In this document: piece after piece, positions 47,988 to 58,694 of the stretch
Numbering within the stretch: position 1 is the first letter of the stretch
Layout of the letters: each line of letters begins with the position of its first letter
From: Golubevia sp. BC0850
Lineage: Eukaryota; Basidiomycota; Exobasidiomycetes; Golubeviales; Golubeviaceae
Direction of reading: 5' to 3'
Length of the DNA stretch: 64,000 bases
Assembly (NCBI GenBank): GCA_012976225.1
Contig: JAAVVG010000016.1
Location: forward strand, 1-64,000
Position numbers and translations under genes: made by a program
Notes under the pieces: generated by a model
Told to the model about the DNA's origin: nothing
What the model saw: the letters and a program-made list of their open reading frames with translations, nothing else
Databases searched by the model: none

Positions 47988-50900
47988 TCAATTGAAGACA
48001 TCTTCACTAAAGACTCCCTTACTTCTCAATCCACTCAAGAATCCATCCGGTTCAGTCTCACCCCCAACTTGCTCAGCTATATTCTTCAAACTAGTTTGAA
48101 CTCCAGCTCCCAATCTAGCTCCACTTCCACAGACGTAGAGATGACCTCCCTTTCTGATATCTCCCCAGATCGATAGAGCATCCTTTTGCAGAAGATGCTG
48201 GCAATACCTTCGGTCTCCAGCTTCGACCTCGTCGGAATAGATGACAGAGACCTCGACGGTTCCGTCGTCGATGTAGGACTGGATCAAAGATCTCAGTTTG
48301 GACATGTCGCGGAAAGAAGTTCCGTAGTACAGTTTCGTCGAAGGCTTTCCATCTTTTCCGATCTTGATCCTGTCTGCTCTCCTGTCTTCCAAAAATCCAA
48401 GGAAAGGAGCGACACCAGTACCAGCTGCCACCATGGTAATTGGAAGCGAAGGATCGTCTGGAAGATGGAAGCTCTTTTGAGAAGAGACTGGCTTGACAAA
48501 CATCCTTTGAGAGACTTCTGATCTTTTCAAGAAACCGGAGCACAGACCTGTCCAGTCTCCTTCCGGCGAGTGGATGGTACTGACTCCGGCGCAGATCTTG
48601 AGGATCTTAGGATCGACCTTAGGACTTGAAGAGATCGAGTATCTTCTTGGTGCGATGCACGGAAGAGAGACGATGAGCTTGTGGAAGTCTAGAGAAGAAG
48701 CCAAAGCCGGGTAGTTGGAGAGAAGGGTGACAATGTTGCGATTCAGCTTTGCGAAAGAAGAGAGAGCTTCTTTGTCCTTTGAGTTGCTGATTTCGGAGAG
48801 CTCCTCCCGGCCTTTTGCTCCTTCCTTCATGAAGCTGACTAGTCGTTTCAGCATGGCTCTCGAAACTGGAGAAGACAGATCGGCGACGGAAGTCAGAGCT
48901 TGACGGATGCTGATTGGTTTCTTCAAGCCAGAGAGCTTCTTTGCGAGAGACTTGCTGTTGATAGCATCGTCGTCTACCTCTTCGATGGTGAACTTTCCGT
49001 CAGCGATGAGACCGAGAGAGACCATGACCTTTTCGACCTCCATAGAATGATTCTCTGGCCAGACCATGAGATGGTCTCCGGCAAGGTACTCTGACTTCTC
49101 CTTCGTTTCCAAAGTGATGAGGCGCATCCCACGAGGAATAGGAGAGTCCTTGTCAACCAGCTCTTGATTCTCTCTGAGTTCTGCGAGTTGAATTCCGTCT
49201 TCGCCGAAGATCGAAGTGATGTCTCCAGGGTTCGGAGTCTCCTTAGTCTCTCCAGGAGGATGGAAAGCGATCTTGACGGCCTTCTTGACGTCGAAGGAAT
49301 GAGGTTCCGCTAGAGAGCTCGACTTGTCGCCACTTGACTGCTCGCTTCCATTTCCAGAATTTCCTTCCAAAGAGATTCCATTCTTTGCACCTAGTTCTGC
49401 TAAGAACTTAGTCGACCAGTCGTGCCAGTCCTCGTCCTGATCGTCTTCAGCATTTCCGCTGCCTTTCTCGAAGATGCGATTACCTCCAAGACTTGACAAG
49501 TTGGCATCGACCTTCTTGGGGAAAGCTTGATACGTTCCAGCCCAAGCTTTGTTTCCGAGACCAAAGACTGCATAGTTGAGACCTTTGAAGTGCTCCTTGT
49601 CTCCTTTCTTGACAGCTTCCTGGATGAGATTCGAGAACGAAGGATAGGAAGAGAGAGAAAGAGTCAGGAAAGGCAGAACGATTGTTGGAAGGGGGGGGGT
49701 TCTTTCTTTCTCTTCCAACTAGCTCGAACTCACCTCTAGCATGTCGTCGAAGTCAAGAGCATTCTCAGGAGGCGCTCCATTGTAAGTAGCGGTCAAGATG
49801 ACAGCGGTCGTTTCTCCTTCGAATTGAGCTACTGGGGATTCCATCAGAGGGGTGACCTTGGCGTCGATTCCCATACTTCTAAGCTTTGAACCTAGTTCAG
49901 AAGCGTATTCTTCCGCAGTTCCTCCAGCAGAGGCATGGCATACGTGGATGGTAGGAAGATCTTTTTTTCCGACTGGAACGTTCTTCGGTTGCTCTTCAGT
50001 TTGAGGTTGGCTTTGTTCTTCTTCTCCTTTAGATTCCGCTTTCTTCAAGGTCTCTTCGGGATCTGGCTGATCATGTAAAGTGATCATCAAATTGAGAGGT
50101 CTATAGAGAGAGAAATCTGGGTCGTAGACGACAGGTCCCTCCGTCTCATTTCTGACACGATAGTTCAAGACGATTCTGCTTAGGATGATCTGTAAAGGAG
50201 CAAAGTATCGGTGATCAACGAAAGAGTCAAACGACGCGCTGAAAATCGAAGTCCTGAACTTACCTTGATTTCTTGAAGAGCGAGAGCAAATCCAATGCAA
50301 GAACGAGCACCAGTTGCAAAGGGAAGATAGGCTTTGTTCCTGACGTTGCGTTTGGCTTCTTCTTCACCCCAACGTTCAGGTCGGAAGGTCAACGGGTCGG
50401 ACCAGTGCTCCTTGTTGATGTGGATCGAATGAATAGCAGCGGTGACTTGACTTCCTTTTGGTACTAGGTAACCTCCAGGCATGATGACGTCTAGAAGGTT
50501 TGAACAGGTGAAAGAGGGTAGATATCCTCAAGTCAGTCGGGGTTGCCGAACGAGTAGAGTGATTGGGGATGCAAGCAGGCGACTCACCTTTCTGAGCCTC
50601 TCTGGTTGGTTGAAAAGCTGGATTGTAGAGTCTAAACAAGTAAAGATAAAGGTGGAGGAAAAAAAAGCGGTCACCATACTGAAGCCTGGATCTTTTGCAA
50701 ACCTTTTTTTACTCACCTTTGAGTTTCCTTGATGAAGTAGTCTAGATAATTCAACTTGGGACTGGAAAGATCCGATACCTCGACTGGCTTATCCTTTCGA
50801 AGACCAGCTTGTAAAAGTGTTTCATAGAGTTTCTGTGCTTTGTCTTTGTAGGTAGCCAAACAGTACATCAACTGAGAAATTGAAGAAGAAGAAGTCAGTC

Positions 50901-52529
50901 TTCACTTGAGTTCTTCCCTTCTGCGTTCGCGGCTTCAACTCTTGTTTTCGCATCCATTCCACTTACCCAGGAAAGTGCCGAAGAGGTGGTCACTTGTCCG
51001 GCACCAAGCATCGTAGAGACGTCTTGAAAGACGACTTCTGGATCCAACTTTTTTCCGTCTTCGTCCTCAGCAACCAAAAGATATTCGAGAATCGAGCTAG
51101 TGTTAAGAGCAGCCTCTTGATAAGGCATAGCTTTGGTACCTTGAGACTTGGTTTTCTCTACTTGCTCTCCTAAAAACTTCTCCTGTGAGATCGAGAGGGA
51201 GGGAAGAAAAGTTCACGCGTTTCAGGCGAAGGATCGTCGATTGGAGTCGATCAGAAACAAGAAATCAGATTCTCGGATATCGGATCGTGGGGATGAGCAG
51301 CTATACTCACTTGATAGTCCATGATTTTCTTCTGACCCCTTGCCTCTGGATTCGGAAGAGCCTTGTAGAAGCTTCCCTTTCGGAAAAGGGCCTGAGAGAG
51401 CTTGAGATTCTCTCCGATGGCCGTGAAGACCCTAGCAACATCAGAGTGAGAGCTGGAATGAAGAGTCGAGAAGGTCAGCGCTGATTGCTGTGGTTGACTT
51501 TGTAAGCGGAAGTTGAAAGCTCACTCTTCCATCATCTTGAAGTCCACTCCTGTAGTAATCTCTCCTATAGTCTGAGCAGCAGCTTTGAGCATGAACGGGA
51601 AGATATTGAAAGACTTTCCTTCGGCTTTGAGCTCAGAGAAACAGTTGTTGACTAGCTTCTCGCTGGTCCTGTCCATGGCAGCGACGTAGTTTCTCATCGG
51701 CTTCGCACTCAAAGCTGTCATGATCATCTGCGAGAGAGAAGGAAGAGGTAGAGTTGTCAGCCCAAAACTAATCGATCTGTAGATTCACTTTCGACGCTCG
51801 CTTACCTTGTGAGACTGAGACCATGCAGGGTGACTGGAATCTACGGTGAAGAGACCCAGAGGAACTGTCAGCTTGAGAGCATGAAGAGGGTGATTCTCGG
51901 TGACGTTCTTTAGGAAGAAGTCTCCCTCCGTGAGGACTGCATTGGCGGTATCGGGGCTGTTGGAAAGTACATAGAAGCAGGTGGTCAGCGATCGCAATCG
52001 CAAGAAGGTGCTTTTCGAGACTCACTCGTCAGTCAGATAAACTGATTTTCCAAGATAAGAGACGTGGACCATATGACCATAATGATCTAACAACCTTTGG
52101 TAGTTGCCCAGGAAATCGGGATAGATCTCTCTGCGAAAGACAAAAAGAAATCGCGTCAGTCTTGCTAAGTCATCAGTTTGATGCAGACAGAGCTCAGAGA
52201 CGTAAGAGGTGGGCCCAAACTCACGAGTATCCTCCAATAAATGGGAGACCTCCAGAAGGGCCTGGCACATCTCTGACTTGTTTTCCGGAGATGAGCAAAG
52301 CGACCTTCTCGTCACCAAGTTTGAGCAGCTCATCGTCTGAGAGAGAAGATAAGTCACTTGGTAAGGTGTTCTTCTCAGGGCTTCGATGAAAAGAGATGGT
52401 ACTTGAGACAGCGATAGAAAATTCTGCTCCCACGACTTGACGAATTGATTTGGCATCCTTTGCTTCCGAAAGATCGACCTCTTTGGAGGTACTTGATTCC
52501 TTTCCGTAGAGGTAGAATTGGGATGGCAT
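47988..52529 (-). CDS. Self-sufficient cytochrome P450-reductase fusion (CYP505-like)
   Basis: Fused monooxygenase: a heme P450 followed by FMN and FAD/NADPH reductase domains. Family members mostly hydroxylate fatty acids near the omega end. Start at 52529 (MPSQFYLYGKESSTSKEVDL). About 95 residues precede the P450 proline motif VPGPSGGLPFIGGYS. Then come exons with YQRLLDHYGHMVHVSYLGKS, the I-helix MLGAGQVTTSSALSW, ExxR as KETQRLYNPAFQPTRE, GGYLVPKGSQVTAAIHSIHI, FRPERWGEEE and the heme loop FATGARSCIGFALALQEI. The FMN domain starts IHVCHASAGGTAEEYASELG with ILTATYNGAPPENA. The long 576-residue last exon holds RRYSISSSP-type FAD binding (IAPRRYSISSSPK), MVAAGTGVAPFLGF and LYVCGSGARLGAGV for NADPH. 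Many 50-110-base introns interrupt the P450 part. No membrane anchor is visible, so a cytosolic enzyme is likely. Divergent from the gene at 53170. Confidence 0.9.
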
Positions 52530-52604
52530 GGTTTCTAGGTTTGGAGCAGAGGGAGGAATTGAGGTCGACAAATGAGAGACACTCGTTTTATAAATCGCCT
52601 TGAA

Positions 52605-52625
52605 GCAAGCTGCAAGCTGCAAGCT
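52605..52625. repeat. Triplicated heptamer GCAAGCT
   Basis: Three perfect tandem copies of GCAAGCT sit about 75 bases upstream of the P450-reductase start codon, in the leader or promoter between the divergent genes at 52529 and 53170. It could be a small tandem repeat or a regulatory element; nothing else supports a function. Confidence 0.5.
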
Positions 52626-53169
52626 CCACCTCGAAAAACCGGCTTGCGGTTTCTACAAAACCCGTCTCTGTGTCGAACCCATTTTCCAAATCTTCAAACT
52701 CTACCTAAAAGTTCCAGAAACAGTCTGCGGCTATCAAAAGTGTCGATGAAAAGATTTCATGATGATGAAGAGGACCTCAACCCTAAGATCTCCGAAGATC
52801 TGTTCCTGCGCTCCTGTTAGAGTATCGGAAGTTTTCTCCCGTTCCTTTTGCTGAGTTTTGCTATTTTGATTCCACAAATTGATCAATTAAGGGACCTCAA
52901 CTTCTGAGTTGCAATTAACCCGTGGGTTCGTGCGGATGGTGCGGTTAAGCCCTTCTTACCGCATACCCTCCCTCCACTTTCGATCTTTCTTCACCCACCC
53001 ATCCCCTTCAATCGGGATTCTCTCCCATAAACTCGGTTTCTTGCTTTATTCCAACAACCGGCTCAGTCAAAAGCAAACCCTCTTAAACCTCAATCTCTTC
53101 GAGTCTTGGAATTGTTCCCAACTCTCTCATCGCCACTAAACCTCTAGATTCAGCCTCCATCTCAACAAC

Positions 53170-55530
53170 ATGCCATACTCAGCTCCAGATCTTCGCGGTA
53201 GATCCTTCACCATCTTGGGTGCCGGTACATTGGGAATGCGCATCGCTTTGATGTGGCTAACCTGTGGAGAGACCGTCCATCTTTTGTGAGTTGAAAACAA
53301 GCTGTCCGATTCCTTCTTTGACCCACTCTCTGACCCTTCCATTCCCTTCTCAGTGATACTAACTCAGCTGCTCTGGAGAAAGCCAAAGCTTACATCGATG
53401 AACAATTGGCAGGAGTCATCGAAGACCTCGTAAAGGATGGAAAGCCCGGAACCCTCAAGACTTTCACTGATCGCTCAGCAGCTCTCGAAAAGGCTTGGAT
53501 CGTAGTAGAAGCTGTTCCAGAAATCTTAGATCTCAAGATCAACTTGCTAGGAGAGCTCGATGCCATCTTGCCTTCTGATGTCATTCTTGCCACCAATTCT
53601 TCCTCGTACACACCAAGTGAGATTGGTACCAAGGTTCAAAATCGTGACAGATTGGTCAGTACCCATTACTACATGCCTCCTGTCTCACTGTGAGTACGAA
53701 TTGTTGGAACGTCGATCACTCTCTTCTTCTCTCCTCTGACAATTATAATTCCAACTCTCTCTACAGGCCTGTGGAGGTGATGCCAATCGCCGAGACCAGC
53801 CCAGAAATCGCTCCTCTTCTTCTCAAAGAGGCTTCCAGACATGGTCTCAAGCCCTTCCATGTTCGCAAAGAGAGCGTCGGGTTGATGGTGAGTCAGGAAG
53901 CAAAGGCAGAAGTCACCTTTCTCTCCTGCTGATCTGGGGATTCGTCTCCTCTCTCCTACTTTCCACGCCAGGCTAATCGTATCTGGGCTGCTATCAAGAG
54001 AGAGTGCATGTACGTAGCTGCTGAAGGCATTGCCACTCCAGCTGAGATCGACGAACTCGTAATCCTCGCACTCGGGTTTGCCAGAGGTCCTTTCCAAACT
54101 ATGGATCAAGTCGGACTTGATGTCGTTGCTGATATCGAGAGACACTACCACCAAACTAGAAGTGGTCTTCCAAGAGAGCCTCTCGAGTACGTCGAGAAGT
54201 TCGTCAAGGAGGGAAAGGTGAGTGGAATCTTCAATTTGTAGAATTTAGACGACTGGGGTTGATGAAGGCTAACAATTTTGTTCTTCACGCTCTGTTCACT
54301 CTTCTATTTTTTCTCTTGCTCAAAGCTCGGAATCAAATCTGGCGAAGGTTTTTACAATCATCCCAAGGAAGTTGCACACGAGGAAGATCATTTGATCGCG
54401 CTCGATATCGTCAAAGGTCAAGTTATTTCTCACACTTTAGATGGTGGTCATTCCAAGATTCTCGTAGATGGTCTAAAGAATATGCCAGATGGTGTTCAAG
54501 CCTCGAGAGGTTTCCTTTACTGGACTGGAATGGGAAAGGGTGGAAAACCGGTTGACGGCGTGAGTGCTTCAGCGTCGCCTTTGTCCCATCTATTCGAATC
54601 TTATACTTACCAAATCTTCTCTTTCGTCCCCACTTTAAACACACCTTTACGTTTCTCTTTTCAGTCGCTATGGAAATCCAAAATCGACGGAACTGACGTC
54701 ACCTGCATCATCGAAGAAGGAAAGACGCATACTCCAAAGCAGCTAGTACTTGAAGAATCTTCTCAAACCCTCTACTGGTGTGACAGAGAAGGAGGTAGAA
54801 TTCAAAGGTGTGGTACCGATGGCTCAAACCTCACCACGCTTTACGATTCTGCTCCCGGAGTCGAGAGACCTCTTGCCAACGGAGAGGATTGGTGTGTCGG
54901 TATCACTTTGGACGCTACCCGCAAGCTAGTCTACTGGACTCAGAAAGGAACCTCCAAAGGCTCAGTCGGAAGAATCTTCAGAGCCAACATGGAGATCCCT
55001 TCAGGCCAAAGCGCTGAGGCTAGAAAGGACATCGAAGTTCTCTTCGACCACTTGCCAGAACCGATCGATTTGGAGCTCGATTCCAAGACTCAGACTTTGT
55101 ACTGTGAGTTCAGTCCGAGACCTTCCCTTGGAGCTTCGAAGTGTACTGATAGTACGTTCTCTCTCTTCTTCCTCTTCTTTTCCCCTTCATCTACCTCTCC
55201 CTCTCCTACTCTCACTCATTTCTTCTCGATTTCTTTCTTTCAGGGACCGACCGTGGAGATCCACCTTTCGGAAACACTCTCAACAAAGCCAACGTCAAAT
55301 CTGATCTCTCTCCTGAGTCGAAACCTAAAGGACCTTCAGCTGACCACATTGTCGCTGAACGTTTCCATGAGACTATCGGTCTAGCCTTGGATGAAGAAAA
55401 GAGTTTAGCCTACGTTTCTGATCTCTTAGGATCCATTTGGGTTGTAGATCTGAAGACGAATGAGAAGAAAGCTTTAGTCAGGGATAGAGGAAACTTTTCT
55501 GGAATCATTTTGGTCAAGGGAAAGAAGTAG
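53170..55530 (+). CDS. 3-hydroxyacyl-CoA dehydrogenase-type enzyme fused to a YWTD-like beta-propeller
   Basis: The N-terminal half is a NAD-dependent 3-hydroxyacyl-CoA/hydroxyacid dehydrogenase. Rossmann GxGxxG is in FTILGAGTLGMRIALMWL, the second strand VHLFDTNSAALEKA, then VVEAVPEILDLKINLLGELD, LATNSSSYTPSEIG, STHYYMPPVSLPVEVMPIAE and the C-terminal domain ANRIWAAIKRECMYVAAEGI with LGFARGPFQTMDQVGLDVV and GIKSGEGFYNHPKEV. In the same exon (about 54328-54560) the frame continues directly into a propeller: HLIALDIVKGQVISHTLDGG, SRGFLYWTGMGKGG, TLYWCDREGGRIQRCGTDGS, LDATRKLVYWTQKGTSKGS, and after one more intron AYVSDLLGSIWVVDLK with stop at 55530. YWTD/YWCD/YWTQ repeats mark the blades. Substrate unknown; L-gulonate or hydroxyacid oxidation is possible. 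It may pair with the divergent P450. Confidence 0.85.
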
Positions 55531-55974
55531 GATCTCGGCGTCGATAGTAGCTTGGATGTTTCGTCGTAGACTTGAACTGAATCGTAAATAATGTTGTAAG
55601 CATCACTACTGTTGCTGTGTCTGATTGAGTCATGTGTGAATGGACTTTGATCGCCAAGAGAGCAAGACTGTCACTCGTTTGTGAGGCATCAGAAGAGATG
55701 AGAGAAGAAGATTCGACGCAAAAACAAGACGTCTATTGCTATTTGAAATGAGACTTGTCGTCTAGATGTACGTCTATGAGATAGAAGAAAGGAGTTTCGA
55801 AATTTGAGTTCTTCTTGTTTACTGGAGCACGTAGATCGAGGAGCCAAGAGTGGGAAAGAGAGTGGAAGACGGAGAGAGAAGATCGACGCCTTGATTAATG
55901 AGAGCTGATAAGAAAGCGAACCTGTTCAGAAAATCAAAGTAAACTACTCACTACCTTCACATCCCTTCCCAATC
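55531..55974. other. Intergenic region between convergent genes
   Basis: Lies between the dehydrogenase-propeller gene (+) and phosphoserine aminotransferase (-). No coding signal, so probably 3' untranslated regions. Confidence 0.4.
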
Positions 55975-57351
55975 TCAATTCTGTTTGACCTCCTTCAAGA
56001 ACTCTTCCATCACCTTGACCAAGGTCTTAACATTCTCCACCGTCACAGCATTATAAAGACTAGTCCTAATCCCACCAACACTTCTATGACCCTTAACCTG
56101 AACGATTCCATTCTCTCCACATTTTTTAACAAATCTCTCTTCCAGTTCATCATTTGGTTCTCCAGCTCTAGTGATTCTAAAAGTGACATTCATTTTTGAT
56201 CTACAATCTTTCTGACCAACGGTAGCTTTAAAAACTCCATCACTATTTTCAATACAATCATAAACCAATTTCGATTTCAGAGTAGCTCGATCTTCAGCAC
56301 CTTTAACCCCACCATTTTGTAAAAGGTGTTGAAAAGTCAAACCCGAAACATAAATAGCAAACATACTTGGAGTGTTATAAAGACTTTTGTTATCATCCGC
56401 GATTTTATAAACCAAAGTTGATGGAATTCTAGGACCACCTGATTTGACACCTGAATCAGGATCTACCAAAAGATTTTTCCTGACAATGATAATAGTAACT
56501 CCAGCAGGACCCACGTTTTTTTGAGCTCCAAAGAAAATGATGGAATGAGATTTGATATCGATAGGCCTTGAAAGAATGTTAGAAGAACAATCTGCAACTA
56601 TTGGAACGTTTTCTCTGTAAGATTGAGGTAGATCTTGAAATGGGAAACCAGGTGAAGGGAATTCAACTCCATCTACTGTTTCGTTATCACAATAATATAA
56701 GAAAGCAGGTTTATCTTCGACTTTTGATAAATTCCAATCTCTAACTGAAGGGATTTGACCGAATTTCCCATTAGAACCTTCTGCTTTCCTAGAATCGATT
56801 GCAGGTCTTGAATTTGCACCCATTCTCTTTGCTTCCTTCATTGCTTTTGAAGACCAACTTCCTGTCACAACGTAATCACATGGTGGTCCTACTTCTTCTA
56901 TCTCTAATTTCTCACCTCCTGATCCTTTCTCCTTCCTTCTCTCGCTTACGTACTCGGGATTCTTGACAGCATGATAAGCCAACAAATTCAAAGCTGTAGC
57001 AGAGAATTGTTCAGATCCACCACCTTGTTGAAATAAGATTGAATAATCTTCTGGAATATCTAATAGAGTACGTAGATCTGATTCTGCTTTCTCGATCACT
57101 GATTTGAAAGTTGAAGAACGATGAGATAATTCTGTTAATCCCATTCCAGTTTGTTGGAAATCTAAAATTCCTGATGAGGCTGAAAGTAAGACTGAGTCTG
57201 GTAAGGTTGAAGGTCCAGCTCCTAAATTGATCGTCTTCTGACGTAGGGAGATGTCTGTCGTGTGGGAATTTGAGGAAGCCATCGTGGTAGATGGAGGAGG
57301 ATGAGGATGGTTGATGGTTTTGGAAGCAAGAAGTTTGGCAGTGCGAGTCAT
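55975..57351 (-). CDS. Phosphoserine aminotransferase
   Basis: PLP enzyme of serine biosynthesis: 3-phosphohydroxypyruvate plus glutamate to phosphoserine plus 2-oxoglutarate. The gene is a single uninterrupted exon of 458 residues, which is unusual here. Hallmarks are TINLGAGPSTLPDSVLLSAS, GMGLTELSHRSSTFKSVIE, YSILFQQGGGSEQFSATALN, YVVTGSWSSKAMKEAKRMG, and the PLP-lysine loop IFFGAQKNVGPAGVTIIIV with Lys in AQKN. After it come YNTPSMFAIYVSGLTFQHLL and GHRSVGGIRTSLYNAV. The N-terminus has about 25 extra residues (MTRTAKLLASKTINHP...) before a second Met, MASSNSHTTDIS, so the true start may be either. The first segment has a weak mitochondrial-presequence look. Confidence 0.95.
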   Translation of the reverse strand: MTRTAKLLASKTINHPHPPPSTTMASSNSHTTDISLRQKTINLGAGPSTLPDSVLLSASSGILDFQQTGMGLTELSHRSSTFKSVIEKAESDLRTLLDIPEDYSILFQQGGGSEQFSATALNLLAYHAVKNPEYVSERRKEKGSGGEKLEIEEVGPPCDYVVTGSWSSKAMKEAKRMGANSRPAIDSRKAEGSNGKFGQIPSVRDWNLSKVEDKPAFLYYCDNETVDGVEFPSPGFPFQDLPQSYRENVPIVADCSSNILSRPIDIKSHSIIFFGAQKNVGPAGVTIIIVRKNLLVDPDSGVKSGGPRIPSTLVYKIADDNKSLYNTPSMFAIYVSGLTFQHLLQNGGVKGAEDRATLKSKLVYDCIENSDGVFKATVGQKDCRSKMNVTFRITRAGEPNDELEERFVKKCGENGIVQVKGHRSVGGIRTSLYNAVTVENVKTLVKVMEEFLKEVKQN

Positions 57352-57558
57352 CTTGGAGTAAGACCTTCGGATCTACCCGAGAAGTTCACCATCTCCTTCC
57401 AAATTCCAACCTTTAAACTCTGATAGAATAGTCCAGATAAGTTCAATTCAAAGCCAAGCACAAGGATTACAAGAGAGTCTCCTAATCATCAAGTCGCGTT
57501 AGCAAAGCCTCTTGTCCTTCGTTTCATTCTAGTTCTACATAAGGAAGTTACATTGCTC

Positions 57559-58586
57559 TCACTGTCCACCTCCTCCAGCCGTTCTAGCAGGTCCCTGTTC
57601 TCTATCAGGAACCGCAGGAGGAGCCACTTCAGCCCCTCTACCTCTACCACTAGCATTCTCGAAGAGTTCCTTGAAGCCTTTTTTCACCTCTCCTTCTGCC
57701 TCTCCCTCCCCATTCCCATTCCCACTATTAACAGTTCTACCATCTTCCCATCTCCCAAACATCTTAGCAGTATCGACAGCTGAAGGTTGTCCCGCTTCAG
57801 GATCAGCTCCACCCTCTATCAAAATCTTTACAACTTCGTCATATCCCTTGAAAACAGCTCCTGCTATCGGTGATTGACCTCTAGCGTTTAAAGAATTTGG
57901 ATTAGCTGGTTTCAATTGACGTGGAGGTGTGGGAGCTGAAGTTGAGGTTGAAGTTGGAGTTGGTGCGGGTGGAAGTTTTGAAGGATCTAAAAGTGCAGAG
58001 ACTAATGAGGCGTGACCATGATAGGCAGCTAACATCAACAGAGTATCTCCTTTTGAATTTGTTAGATCTGATGGAAGTCCTGCTGAGAGATAGGCTAGTA
58101 AGATTGGATCTCCTTGACGGGCTAGGTCGAACATCTGCATGGTGAGAGGTGGAGGTGAGGTGGCAGAGGAAGAGAGAGGTTAGGAGAGGTTCGGGTGGCT
58201 AGAACAGATTCATGATGGAATGTCTGATAGAGTGAGAGTCAAGTAGTTCAAATAGCTTCTGGGGATGGCAAAGCTTGGTCATCTATCTATTGAGACCATC
58301 TTGGTAATTTAGTCTCTCTCTCTCTCCTCTCTTTCTCCTTGCACTGTTCCTTGCACTTGTTTCTTTCCATTTGACCTATACTTGAATTTCAACGCAATTC
58401 CATCTGAGGGAACTGTTGACTCACCTTTGCAGCGAAGTCGAGAGTAGCATCTGGAAGTTGCTCGGTGGATTGAGGTTGGCTCTGAGTCGTCTCTCCCTCT
58501 GCAGCTGTATTACGTTGAGCTGTCGGCTCTGTTTGACTTTCAGCTTGAGTCGGAATTGAGGTTGAAGTTGAAGTTGGAACTGGCAT
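57559..58586 (-). CDS. Ankyrin-repeat protein
   Basis: Two exons in phase 0: 58586-58425 and 58134-57559, giving 245 residues. The first is Thr/Ser/Gln-rich (MPVPTSTSTSIPTQAESQTE) and ends LDFAAK. After a 290-base intron the second starts MFDLARQGDPILLAYLSAGL, then ankyrin repeats: NSKGDTLLMLAAYHGHASLV, NARGQSPIAGAVFKGYDEVV with KILIEGGADPEAG and PSAVDTAKMFGR. A Gly/Glu-rich tail follows. Short two-to-three-repeat ankyrin proteins like this are common in fungi, usually soluble, with unknown partners. Confidence 0.82.
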
Positions 58587-58694
58587 TACTAGCAGAGTTG
58601 TGTTGTGGTTGAGAGGTTGAGAGTCAGGAAGTCAAGGCAACTCTAAAAGCTTCTCTCTTCTCTCTCCAACTCCAATCCAACTCCACCTCCAACT

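Noticed and set aside
47747-47995. 82-codon + frame with a signal-peptide-like N-terminus
   Set aside because: Overlaps the end of the P450-reductase gene on the other strand and has no supporting exons or homology I can recognise.
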